The notes beneath the pieces were generated by a model, which worked only from the letters and a program-made list of their open reading frames with translations, was not told where the DNA came from and made no database searches. From Bacteroidota bacterium (GTDB lineage Bacteria; Bacteroidota; Bacteroidia; Chitinophagales; LD1), in contig JADKJG010000001.1 in assembly GCA_016722375.1 (NCBI GenBank), positions 186,001 through 250,000 of the forward strand: DNA of 64,000 nt. The letters are read 5' to 3'. The position numbers and the translations under genes are program-made. The first letter of the stretch is position 1, and each line of letters opens with the position of its first letter. Below, piece after piece: positions 34,398 through 42,951 of this stretch.

Positions 34398-34580
34398 AGT
34401 TTCTACAGGGGTTCAAAATATTGAACCCCTACGACATATCGAACAAACAGTCCCGGACTTGCACAATGGTGAGGATATAATGACTGTTGAGGAATAATTA
34501 TCAGAATCTCAATAACATCCGTGCCCCATCTCAAAGATTGTGATGGAAACCTAATCCCAAAACAAGCCTCATGTTCTTAC
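34398..34580. repeat. Dispersed intergenic repeat F2, copy 2
   Basis: Starts with the hairpin GGGGTTCAA / TTGAACCCC and aligns by eye with 10651-10820 over about 180 bp, including TTGCACAATG, GGAATAAT and AAAACAAGCCTCAT. No open frame. Confidence 0.65.
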
Positions 34581-34810
34581 CAATTTCGCTCGCATGATGC
34601 GAGCGTGGGTTAAAGTGAACCCTGCATTTTTAGTCTTTTTTATTGCCGGAGGCCATAAAAACTGTCAGTCGCTGGACGCGAGCAAAAGTGGGAGCTAAAA
34701 GGGTATTTGATTGAAAAAGGGCTGTTTTTGTACCATTTATAGGACAGAAATCGGGTAGATTTTCAATTTTAACAATCTGGAAGGGCTGTTTACAGCGGTT
34801 TTGAAAATGG

Positions 34811-34999
34811 TTACATTGCTTACCTCGATGCTTACATTGACTACCTCGATGCTTACATTGCCTACCTCGATCATTACATTGCTTACCTTGATGCTTACAT
34901 TGAGCATCTTGGTCATTACATGGGCTACCTTGATGCTTACATTGCTTACTTCGATGCTTACAATGCCGATTTTGGTCGTTACATTGCTTTGTTTGATGC
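34811..34999. repeat. Tandem array C: nine 21-bp units
   Basis: Nine contiguous 21-bp units with consensus TTACATTGCTTACCTCGAT plus GC; variants include CATTACATTG ends and one ATGGG. A partial tenth unit follows. The 21-bp period leaves frames open on both strands, but variation is not codon-patterned, so it is non-coding. No spacers. Confidence 0.9.
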
Positions 35000-35050
35000 T
35001 TACGGAGCGTTTAGGGATGGTTGTTTGTTTCGATGGGTGAGAAAACTGTA

Positions 35051-35142
35051 TTTCACGCAGAGGGCGCAGGGTAGATGGGAACACAGAGAGAATACAATCA
35101 TCAGATTCAGTTCTCTGCATCTCTGCGCCATCCGCGTGAAAT
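35051..35142. repeat. Dispersed repeat F3 (CACGCAGAG inverted repeat), copy 2
   Basis: Starts TTTCACGCAGAGGGCGCAG and ends CTCTGCGCCATCCGCGTGAA. Its reverse complement lines up with 19172-19264, including CTCTGTGTTCCCA. It is in the opposite orientation to copy 1. Confidence 0.75.
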
Positions 35143-35204
35143 TTTTTCATGAAAGGCTCCTAAATTTTTGATGGCCGAAGTGGCGAGGATTGACGAAGCG
35201 GCAT

Positions 35205-35332
35205 GGATAGAGCCGGCATCCCCCGGCGTTTCAGCCGGGGATATAGGCGAAAGCCCGGCTGCTGCCCAAATGAAAAAATATTGGAGGCTTGACAGCGCAA
35301 TCCCGAAAGCAATGGGGATGCGCCTTTTTTGT
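35205..35332. other. GC-rich structured region upstream of tRNA-His
   Basis: Three hairpins in a row: CCCCGGC / GCCGGGG (about 35220-35240), a second GC-rich stem around GGCGAAAGCCCGGCTGCTGCCC, and a terminator-like GCGCAATCCC / GGGGATGCGC followed by TTTTTTG (35295-35332). It may be a structured RNA with its own terminator, or a REP-like cluster. No promoter is recognised. Confidence 0.35.
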
Positions 35333-35393
35333 TTTTATAAGGATTAATTAAGCTCGGCTAACCATCTCCTATTCTTAATTCCCTATTTCATTT

Positions 35394-35401
35394 TATATTC
35401 G
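35394..35401 (+). promoter_or_regulatory. -7 element of tRNA-His promoter
   Basis: TATATTCG, one mismatch from TAnnTTTG, lies 12 nt before the tRNA. The tRNA-Arg gene shows TATATTTG at a similar distance, so the placement is consistent. Confidence 0.45.
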
Positions 35402-35412
35402 CGCCCAGTTAC

Positions 35413-35487
35413 GGTGGCTGTAGCTCAGTTGGTTAGAGTAATGGTTTGTGGTACCATTGGTCGTGGGTTCGAGCCCCATCAGCCACC
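35413..35487 (+). tRNA. tRNA-His (GTG)
   Basis: Cloverleaf complete: extra G at -1, acceptor GTGGCTG / CAGCCAC with C73, D-arm TAGCTCAGTTGGTTAGAGTA, anticodon stem ATGGT / ACCAT with loop TTGTGGT (anticodon GTG), T-arm GTGGGTTCGAGCCCCAT. CCA is not encoded. The G-1:C73 pair is specific to tRNA-His. Confidence 0.97.
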
Positions 35488-35493
35488 CTTTTT

Positions 35494-35520
35494 AAAGACC
35501 GGAAGTTCCGGTCTTTTTTA
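35494..35520 (+). terminator. Terminator after tRNA-His
   Basis: Perfect stem AAAGACCGGAA / TTCCGGTCTTT with a minimal loop and a run of T. It separates the tRNA from the E1-beta gene. Confidence 0.85.
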
Positions 35521-35542
35521 TTTTTGACATTCAATTGTGAAG

Positions 35543-36525
35543 ATGAGAAAGATAAGATACAGAGAAGCGTTGCGCGAAGCCATGAGTGAAGAAATGCGTC
35601 GCGATGGACGAGTGTTCCTGATTGGCGAAGAAGTGGCTGAGTATGATGGCGCTTATAAAGTGAGTCAGGAATGTTGGCGGAGTTCGGTGCCAAAAGAGTG
35701 ATTGACACGCCTATTTCTGAATTAGGTTTTACGGGCATTTCCGTCGGTGCCGCCATGAATGGCGTTCGCCCGATTGTTGAATTTATGACTTGGAACTTTG
35801 CCATCCTGGCTTTTGACCAGATCATTAATGGCTCGGCCAAGATGCTTTCGATGAGTGCCGGAGAGTTTGGCAGTCCGATTGTTTTCCGTGGGGCACAGGG
35901 CAGCGCGGGTCAGTTGGGTGCGCAGCACTCGCAAATGCTGACCAATATGATGGCTTCTGTTCCGGGCTTAAAGGTGATTTCTGTTTCTACTCCTTATGAT
36001 GCGAAGGGCTTGTTGAAGTCGGCGATTCGCGACGACGACCCGGTTATTTTTTTTGAAAGCGAGGTGATGTATAGCGAAATGGGAGAAGTTCCTGAAGAGG
36101 AATATCTGATTCCTATTGGCAAAGCAGACGTGAAGCGCGAAGGAACGGATGTGACGCTGGTGAGCTATAACAAGATGATGAAGATAGCGCTGAAAGCCGC
36201 AGAAGAACTTGAAAAGGATGGCATCAGTGCCGAAGTGATTGATTTGAGAACGATTCGTCCTTTGGATATTGATACGATTATCGAATCGGTGAAGAAAACA
36301 AACCGCTTGGTGGTGATTGATGAAAGCTGGCCTTTCACTTCAATTGCCAGCGAAATATCCTTTCAGGTGCAAAGACATGCGTTTGACCATTTAGATGCTC
36401 CGGTGTTGAGAGTAACTGGTGCGGATGCCTCGATGCACTATGCACCGAATCTGGTGGAGGCCTATCTTCCTTCGGTAGCGAAAGTGATTGATGCGGTGAA
36501 GATTGTGAGTTACGCGAAAGGATAG
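35543..36525 (+). CDS. pdhB: 2-oxoacid (pyruvate) dehydrogenase E1 component, beta subunit (frame broken near 35670)
   Basis: The ATG at 35543 gives the standard N-terminus MRKIRYREALREAMSEEMRR, then FLIGEEVAEYDGAYKVSQ. At about 35670 one G appears missing (CAGGAATG for CAGGGAATG), after which the frame at 35671 continues with MLAEFGAKRVIDTPISELGFTGI to 36525. Repaired length is about 327 residues, normal for PdhB. Conserved FRGAQGSAGQLGAQHSQ, the ThDP and E2-interaction region, is intact. With E2 (50111) and an E1-alpha elsewhere it converts pyruvate or a related keto acid to acyl-CoA. The E1-alpha gene is not in the window. Confidence 0.85.
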
Positions 36526-36591
36526 GCCTCGGCTCCGCTCGGCCTCCTCCTAAATTCTTCTCCGAAGGAGAAGGACTTTAACAGCCGGCAT

Positions 36592-37755
36592 CTACTGATA
36601 TTTGAATTCCCCGTACTGGCTTTTTATTACTACTTCATTTTTATCGGAGGCCTCCACGTGGCCAATTACCTGAGCGGCAATGCCAAACGATTGAGCCACA
36701 TCAATGATTAAGGAGGCGTATTTTTCGTCGGTGTATATCTCAAGCCGAGTACCACAGTTCATCACCTTGAACATTTCTTTCCAATCTGTTCCCGATTCTC
36801 TTTGAATCAATTGAAACAAAGGAGGAACGGGGAGCAAATGATTCTTCACCATCCGTAGATTTTCAACGTAGTGTAGCACCTTGGTATGCGCGCCGCCTGT
36901 ACAGTTGACAAGCCCACTCACCTTTCCGGGAATTTCTTCCAGTATCTTTTTTATCACCGGAAGATAAGTGCGGGTAGGAGAAAGTAAGGCCTTGCCGATA
37001 TTAAGGGGTGTGCCGTCTAAATCGTCCGTTAGTTTCTTGCTGCCACTGTAAACAACCGAATCATCAATCGCTGCATCAAAAGATTCAGGATACTTGGTCG
37101 CATATTGTTTAGCCAACAAATCATGTCGGGCAGAAGTCAGGCCGTTGCTACTGATGCCGCTGTTATATTCCTCCTCGTAGGTGGCATGACCATAAGATGC
37201 CAAACCAACAATCACATTGCCCGGTTGAATATTTTGAGTGAGAATGAGTTTATCTTTCTTCATCCTGACCACCATCGAGGCATCTACCGTCGTAGTACGA
37301 ACGCAATCGCCCAGGTCAGCAGTTTCTCCGCCCATGAGTTGAATATTCACACCGTGGTCTTTCATCCGCTCAATAAACTCGTTGCCGCCTTTAATAATCT
37401 CGGCAATCACTTCACCGGTAATCAGATTTTTGTTGCGGTTGATTATAGAGGTATAAACAAAGTTATCAGTCGCACCCACACAAAGCAGGTCATCCAGATT
37501 CATGACCATCGCATCTTGCGCAATACCGCGCCAGACCGAAATGTCGCCTGTTTCTTTCCAGTATAAGTAGGCCAGAATAGATTTGGTGCCAGAACCATCA
37601 CTGCTCATGACGTTGCAGAAGCTGTCATCCCCTCCGAGATAATCGGGATAGATTTTACAAAAGGCCTTTGGATATAAACCATGATAAAGGTCTTTCACCG
37701 CAGCGTGAACCTCCTCTTTCCCAGCCGAAACGCCTCGCTTTTCGTACTTCTCCAT
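36592..37755 (-). CDS. purM: Phosphoribosylformylglycinamidine cyclo-ligase (AIR synthase)
   Basis: 387 residues, the longer form seen in Bacteroidota. ATP-binding and substrate motifs: SSDGSGTKSILAYLYWKE, DAMVMNLDDLLCVGA, LMGGETADLGDCVRTTTVDASMVVRM, LASYGHATYEEEYNSGISSNGLTSAR and CTGGAHTKVL. Catalyses ATP-dependent ring closure of FGAM to AIR in purine synthesis. It is the last gene of a four-gene minus-strand operon, 13 bp after DAHP synthase. Confidence 0.88.
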   Translation of the reverse strand: MEKYEKRGVSAGKEEVHAAVKDLYHGLYPKAFCKIYPDYLGGDDSFCNVMSSDGSGTKSILAYLYWKETGDISVWRGIAQDAMVMNLDDLLCVGATDNFVYTSIINRNKNLITGEVIAEIIKGGNEFIERMKDHGVNIQLMGGETADLGDCVRTTTVDASMVVRMKKDKLILTQNIQPGNVIVGLASYGHATYEEEYNSGISSNGLTSARHDLLAKQYATKYPESFDAAIDDSVVYSGSKKLTDDLDGTPLNIGKALLSPTRTYLPVIKKILEEIPGKVSGLVNCTGGAHTKVLHYVENLRMVKNHLLPVPPLFQLIQRESGTDWKEMFKVMNCGTRLEIYTDEKYASLIIDVAQSFGIAAQVIGHVEASDKNEVVIKSQYGEFKYQ

Positions 37756-37768
37756 CTTCTCTTTAAAT

Positions 37769-38764
37769 CTAAATCACTTTATATCCCACCGCGTCTGCCA
37801 CCTTCTTCAAACTGGCATGCAGGTTTCTAAACTGCTCGAAATTCAATTGCTGCTCGGCATCGCTCATCGCAACCTTCGGATTCGGGTGTGTTTCAATTAG
37901 TAATCCATCTACACCCATCGCGACACAAGCTCGCGCCAAATCCGGAACTCCATAAGCATAGCCAATCGCATGACTGGGATCGAGGATAACCGGAAGATTT
38001 GTGTTCTCCTTTAACCACGCCACGCCACAAAGATCCAACGTGAATCGAGTCTTTGTTTCAAATGTGCGAATACCCCGTTCACAAAGAATCACATGAGGAT
38101 TGCCGCCGCTCAAAACAAACTCTGCAGCTTGAACAAACTCTTGAAGCGTCGTCCCAAAACCTCGCTTAATCAATATGGGCTTTTTGCTTTGTCCGCATTT
38201 GCGAAGGATGCCGTGGTCATACATACTCTTGGCACCAACCTGAATGATGTCGGCATATTCAATCACTTCATCCACATGAGTACTGTCGCGCACTTCGGTG
38301 ATGATTTTCAATCCGTATTTGCTACGCATCTTATCCAGCAACTTCAGTCCCTGCAAACCAAGCCCCTGAAAGGTATAGGGAGAAGTGCGCGGCTTGTATG
38401 CACCGGCGCGAAGAACCTTCACGCCCAATTCTACGCAGAGTTTAGCCGCTTGCTCAATTTGCTCTTCTGATTCTACACTACAGGGACCGGTGATGACCAA
38501 AGTGTTATTAGTGTTGCCACCAATACTTACCTCACCAATCTTTATCTCCCGCTTTGCAGGTATATACTTTTTACTGGCCAATTGAATATCACTCTCGGTA
38601 ACAAACACTTCATCTGCCGCGTCTCTTAGCTCCTCATCGGCTGCCTTGATCTTGGAAGAGGTAACCAAAACAAACCTTCCATTCTCGAAAAGTGTGCTCT
38701 GATACTTCAAAGCCAATCTCTCGGCCTCTGCTTTGTTTATTTCCTTTTTTAGATGGATAATCAT
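37769..38764 (-). CDS. aroF: 3-deoxy-7-phosphoheptulonate (DAHP) synthase, AroF type
   Basis: 331 residues from the ATG at 38764. N-terminal ferredoxin-like regulatory region (about 1-65), then the barrel: VITGPCSVESEEQIEQAAKLCVELGVKVLRAGAYKPRTSPYTFQGLG (metal Cys, PEP Arg/Lys), EVRDSTHVDEV, VGAKSMYD, LIKRGFGTTLQEF, CERGIRTFETKTRFTLDLCGV, DPSHAIGY and ETHPNPKVAMSDAEQQL. This is the type I-beta group, joining PEP and erythrose-4-P for aromatic amino-acid synthesis. The start overlaps the stop of the RPE-CBS gene by one base (TGATG), so translation is coupled. Confidence 0.93.
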   Translation of the reverse strand: MIIHLKKEINKAEAERLALKYQSTLFENGRFVLVTSSKIKAADEELRDAADEVFVTESDIQLASKKYIPAKREIKIGEVSIGGNTNNTLVITGPCSVESEEQIEQAAKLCVELGVKVLRAGAYKPRTSPYTFQGLGLQGLKLLDKMRSKYGLKIITEVRDSTHVDEVIEYADIIQVGAKSMYDHGILRKCGQSKKPILIKRGFGTTLQEFVQAAEFVLSGGNPHVILCERGIRTFETKTRFTLDLCGVAWLKENTNLPVILDPSHAIGYAYGVPDLARACVAMGVDGLLIETHPNPKVAMSDAEQQLNFEQFRNLHASLKKVADAVGYKVI

Positions 38765-39774
38765 CAAACTCTAATTAAATTATTCAGTAAAACCGTGCCC
38801 TTTAGTTGGCCATTTTCATTCACGACGGGCAAAAATAGTACAATAAAATTCAGGTCATTCAAGAGGCGAACAATACCCGACACGGTTGTATCTTCTCTAA
38901 TAGCAATCGGATTTCGATTGATCACCTCTTTCAAATTGACCGCGTTAAAATCTGAGGTACTGCTTAATAGTCCTCGTCGAATATCTGCATTGCTGACCAC
39001 CCCCGAAAGCTTTCCGTCATTATTAACTATGAGTGCGAAGCCCAGTTTATAATCCTCGATAGCTTGCAAGATTGTTTTGAAATCTAGATGCTCTTCATAA
39101 AGAACCGGCAAATACTTTGTCCCGGTCATGAACTCCTGCACTTGGAAATTGCGATGACTCTCTTTAGGGGGCTGATGAAAACTCAACATGCCCGAAGTCA
39201 GCGATTCATGATTGACCAGATAGCTGCCCGAAACCACCGCATTCACCCCCAACATCCGCAGGATATAGGCAATCTGATCGTTGACACCGCCATCGGCATG
39301 TATCTTTTTCTTCGGAAAGCGGTGTTGGAAAGAAATGATCCTTTGAAAACTTTCCCGATTGAACTCTCCCCCACTCTTTCCGGGAGTGGTGCTCATCATC
39401 ACCACAAAATCATACGATGCTTCTACTTGCTCAAAAACATCTATAGGTGTAGAAGAAACGATTGAAAGCCCAAATTTCGTGTTCAGTCCTTTAGGAAGAA
39501 CAGGAAATTCTTTCAGGTTCTCATACTGAAAGCTGACGAATTCAATCTCCAGGTTTTCAATGTGCGAAAAATATTTTTCCGGTTCCGAAGAAATAATGTG
39601 GAGGTCAATAGGGGTTTTGCTAACCTGCCGAATCCGCCGGATGTCGTCAAAAGCTTTGTCATCATCAGCACAATCCACATGAAGCATATCAATAGCATCG
39701 GCATCCAGGTCTTTGACCAATTGCTCTAAACCCTTTTCTTTTCTGTAAGAATATATAGATGCTGAAATCTTCAT
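38764..39774 (-). CDS. Ribulose-phosphate 3-epimerase-like barrel fused to two CBS domains
   Basis: 336 residues. The first about 205 are a ribulose-phosphate epimerase barrel with catalytic and metal motifs kept: MLHVDCADD, TPIDLHIISSEPEKY, FVVMMSTTPGKSGGEF, HADGGVN, and AVVSGSYLV. After a linker with SHRNFQVQEFMTG come two CBS motifs (about 220-335: KTILQAIEDYKLGFALIVNNDGKLSGVVSNADIRRG, then NPIAIREDTTVSGIVRLL). CBS pairs bind adenosyl ligands and would give allosteric control. Standard RPE has about 215 residues and no CBS. Coupled to DAHP synthase, which uses the pentose-phosphate product erythrose-4-P. Confidence 0.8.
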   Translation of the reverse strand: MKISASIYSYRKEKGLEQLVKDLDADAIDMLHVDCADDDKAFDDIRRIRQVSKTPIDLHIISSEPEKYFSHIENLEIEFVSFQYENLKEFPVLPKGLNTKFGLSIVSSTPIDVFEQVEASYDFVVMMSTTPGKSGGEFNRESFQRIISFQHRFPKKKIHADGGVNDQIAYILRMLGVNAVVSGSYLVNHESLTSGMLSFHQPPKESHRNFQVQEFMTGTKYLPVLYEEHLDFKTILQAIEDYKLGFALIVNNDGKLSGVVSNADIRRGLLSSTSDFNAVNLKEVINRNPIAIREDTTVSGIVRLLNDLNFIVLFLPVVNENGQLKGTVLLNNLIRV

Positions 39775-39795
39775 GTCGTTAAAACAAATAACCGA

Positions 39796-41682
39796 CTATT
39801 CGATATCGTATTGCAAACGCAACAAGTTGTTGTAGATGCCCTGTTCCATTTTTGAAAGTTCATCGTGTGATCCTTGTTCTACAATTCTACCTTTCTTAAT
39901 CACCAAGATTATATCTGCTTCGCGAATGGTAGAAAGGCGATGAGCAATGATAAAGGTGGTGCGATTTTTCATTAGTTCATCTAAAGCCTGTTTCACCAGC
40001 TTTTCACTCTCCGAATCTAAAGCCGAAGTGGCTTCATCCAAAACCAGAATCTTAGGATCGCGGAGAATAGCCCGCGCAATAGCAATCCGTTGTTTTTGTC
40101 CTCCTGAAATCTTTATACCCCTCTCTCCTACTAAGGTATCCAAGCCTTCGGGAAATGAATTGATAAACTCCAGAGCGTAGGCCTTCTGAGCGGCTTGAGT
40201 GATTTCTTCTTCCGAAGCACCGGTCTTTCCGTAAGCAATATTTTCGCGAATGGTTCCTCCAAAGAGCATCGTGTCTTGTGGCACCGTTCCAAAGTTCTTA
40301 CGAAGCGCTGTTATGTTATAATCACGGATACTCTTCCCGTCAATCAAAATATCGCCGCCTCCAAAAGGATAAAGCCCTGAAAGCAGTTTGACTATCGTTG
40401 ATTTACCCGAACCACTTGGGCCAACCAGCGCTACCTTCTTCCCGGCATCCACCTTAAAAGATAAATCATGAAACACGGGCATGTCCTGACGGGAGGGATA
40501 GGCAAAGGAAACGTCCCTGAATTCTACCACCCCGCGAACCGGTGTAGAGATGAACTCATCTGCTGTCCGGGTTTCACTGACTTCCTCAAGGATTTCATTG
40601 ATGCGCTCCGAAGCACCCACCGTCTTTTGAAGTACCGTGTAACTTTCACTCAAACCAGCCAGAGAACTGCCGATGAAGATTGTGAGCAGGAAAAACTGAA
40701 TCAAATCACCCATGGATATCCCCCCCTTCGCCACTTCATTCAATCCGGCGTACACAATCAGCACAATGGTTCCGAACATGGCAAAGATGATGAACGAAAC
40801 AAAAGCCGCCCGATACTTCGCTGCGAACATTCCAATATCAGCTACACTCTGGGCAATGCGTGAATATCGGCGAGTTTCATAACCTTCATTCGTAAAGGCT
40901 TTCACCACATCTACCGCCTGAAATGTTTCTTCAACTATTGTATTCGACTCTGCTAATTCATCTTGTGCCTTGCGCGAAATGGTGCGGATGTATCTTCCAA
41001 ACAAAACTGCAGAGACCACCAACACCGGCAACAAGGCAAGAATGATAAACGTCAACTTGACTGAGACGGCCAACACAAAAGGAATACAAACGATGGGCAA
41101 CACTAATTGCCGGACAAAAAATGCCAACTGGTTGGTCAATGCCTCTTGCAGCTGCGTCACATCTGAAGAAATCCTTGACGTGAGGTTACCCACCCGGTTG
41201 TCCTCAAAAAAGCGAATAGGCAGCGTAATAATCTTTTCATACAGCGTCCGTCGGATGTCTGCCATTGCATGTTGGCTAACATATTCAAACAGATAAATTC
41301 TGAAAAAAGAAAGGATTGCCTGGATCAAAAGCACTGCTCCCAAAAGCAAGCCTATCTCTTTCAGCTTCTCGGGACTGATTTCGGAGGAATAGGCATTCAC
41401 TAAAGCATTGATCTGCTGCAATTTATTTTCGGCAGCCATATTGGAACTCAAAACGGCCTTCAGCTTCACCACCATTTCTTTGGCCGGAGAAGCCGCATCC
41501 ACCAGCTTGCCAAAACCACCGGGTATAAAACTAACTACACCGGTAGCCACTACCAAGCAGATCATCCCTACAATAAAGCGCCATTTATAGGGCAGGATAA
41601 ACCGATAAATCTTTAGTGCGCTAACCATTTCCTTCCCGGAAATGATTTTCTTCTTTTTCTTCTCTTCACTTAATGCAGCCAT
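39796..41682 (-). CDS. ABC exporter, MsbA-like (fused permease and ATPase)
   Basis: 628 residues. Six-helix permease domain (about 30-345) with GMICLVVATGVVSFIPGGFGKLVDAA and ISRKAQDELAESNTIVEETFQAVDVVKAFTNEG, a signature of lipid or drug exporters. ATPase domain (about 385-625) with Walker A GPSGSGKST, Q-loop GTVPQDTMLFGGTIRENIAYG, signature SGGQKQRIAIARAI, Walker B KILVLDEATSALDSES and H-loop IIAHRLSTIREAD. Probably flips lipid A precursor or exports drugs, but the substrate is not shown. First gene of the operon ending in purM. Confidence 0.92.
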   Translation of the reverse strand: MAALSEEKKKKKIISGKEMVSALKIYRFILPYKWRFIVGMICLVVATGVVSFIPGGFGKLVDAASPAKEMVVKLKAVLSSNMAAENKLQQINALVNAYSSEISPEKLKEIGLLLGAVLLIQAILSFFRIYLFEYVSQHAMADIRRTLYEKIITLPIRFFEDNRVGNLTSRISSDVTQLQEALTNQLAFFVRQLVLPIVCIPFVLAVSVKLTFIILALLPVLVVSAVLFGRYIRTISRKAQDELAESNTIVEETFQAVDVVKAFTNEGYETRRYSRIAQSVADIGMFAAKYRAAFVSFIIFAMFGTIVLIVYAGLNEVAKGGISMGDLIQFFLLTIFIGSSLAGLSESYTVLQKTVGASERINEILEEVSETRTADEFISTPVRGVVEFRDVSFAYPSRQDMPVFHDLSFKVDAGKKVALVGPSGSGKSTIVKLLSGLYPFGGGDILIDGKSIRDYNITALRKNFGTVPQDTMLFGGTIRENIAYGKTGASEEEITQAAQKAYALEFINSFPEGLDTLVGERGIKISGGQKQRIAIARAILRDPKILVLDEATSALDSESEKLVKQALDELMKNRTTFIIAHRLSTIREADIILVIKKGRIVEQGSHDELSKMEQGIYNNLLRLQYDIE

Positions 41683-41736
41683 GCAGAATAATTGCAGTGC
41701 AAAAGTATTTTTATTGAGGACTAAGAAGGGAGGGAC

Positions 41737-42951
41737 TTAAAACAACATCCTGTATTGAGGCAGAATAAACAGCCCTTGCTGGTATTCGTTGTTTAGGGTA
41801 TTTGTGCGTGGGTTATACACCTTGCGGAAAATATTCTTGATATTAAATATGTTCTGGAAATCGGTAGAGAATTCATGCGTCATCTTTTTAAAGCTAAATC
41901 GGTAGCTCAGTTTCATATCCATGCGGAAATAGTCCTTATACTTCTGCGAAAATGCCTGCTTATCAAGCAACACCTCGGCGCGGGCTGCTTCACTGGCCAG
42001 GAGGTCAATCGGAGTATAATAACGACCGCCGGCAGTGGTGATCTTAGCATCGGCGGCAAAGGTATGGCGCTTCACTTTGTTCTTTTTTCCTCCAAACAAA
42101 ATCTGGTAACCGCCCAAAGCATTCACTACATACTTTCCGTTGAAGGCCGTGTTCCGCCAAATATTATCGCTCGCTTTATAATGCGATTGGAAGATGGAAC
42201 TGGTCACTAAGAAGTAATATCCCTTGCTGAAAAACTTCTCTGCCGTAATTTCCAAGCCATAGTTTCTACCCTTCCCCTTATTCACCAGATAGGTATTATC
42301 GGGTGTTCCAAAATCGGCACCGGCATTCAACATGCTGAACGAACTGCGGAACTGCTCAATCGGCACTTTGTCAATATATTGAAAATAGGCCTCGGCCTTG
42401 ATGTGGAAATCCTTTAGAAAGAACCAGTCATAACCCAACACCAAATGCTGACTGCGCGAAAAGCCCATGTTGAGGTTGGTTGGCTTGCCGTCCATAGCGA
42501 CCAGATCGTAGTTATAGTAAGTAGGCAGGGGCTGCACTTGGTGATGCAAGCCATAACCCAAGCTGACCGACTGCTTCTCGGTGAATTGGTATTTCAAACT
42601 GACGCGCGGCTCGGCTGCAAAGCTTTTGCTGATGCTGAAGAACTGAAAGTGCAGCCCGCTATTGAGCGACAACTGTTCGCTGAACTTATGCTTCCACATA
42701 CTGTACAGTTGCGCCAGCGCACCATAACCGGTGCCGTATTTGCGCGGATAGAAACCTGTTTGAATCAGCACGCTATCAATAAATTTAACGTCATAAACAT
42801 CTACCATCACGCCGGAAGTAACCGTATTGCGCGAATCTATTTTGTAGTTATACATCAAGTGGGCGCTATACTTATTCTGCCGCATCAATACCTTTTGATT
42901 GCGCACAATCTCTTCGCGATTATCCGGATTGATAGAATCAATATTCACCAC
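41737..42951 (-). CDS. TonB-dependent receptor, C-terminal barrel part (frameshifted)
   Basis: Distal half of the receptor that begins at 44171. The true frame joins at about 42948, after LGASHHK, where one A seems missing from an A-run. This part codes for the outer half of the barrel (IDSRNTVTSGVMVDVYDVKF ... YNPRTNTLNNEYQQGLFILPQYRMLF) and ends on an aromatic terminus, as outer-membrane barrels do. About 811 residues in the repaired protein. Confidence 0.8.
   Translation of the reverse strand: MVNIDSINPDNREEIVRNQKVLMRQNKYSAHLMYNYKIDSRNTVTSGVMVDVYDVKFIDSVLIQTGFYPRKYGTGYGALAQLYSMWKHKFSEQLSLNSGLHFQFFSISKSFAAEPRVSLKYQFTEKQSVSLGYGLHHQVQPLPTYYNYDLVAMDGKPTNLNMGFSRSQHLVLGYDWFFLKDFHIKAEAYFQYIDKVPIEQFRSSFSMLNAGADFGTPDNTYLVNKGKGRNYGLEITAEKFFSKGYYFLVTSSIFQSHYKASDNIWRNTAFNGKYVVNALGGYQILFGGKKNKVKRHTFAADAKITTAGGRYYTPIDLLASEAARAEVLLDKQAFSQKYKDYFRMDMKLSYRFSFKKMTHEFSTDFQNIFNIKNIFRKVYNPRTNTLNNEYQQGLFILPQYRMLF

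Noticed and set aside
34737..35150. 137-codon minus frame through array C with NVSIEV heptads
   Set aside because: Same period effect. It runs into the F3 repeat and lacks any recognisable domain.
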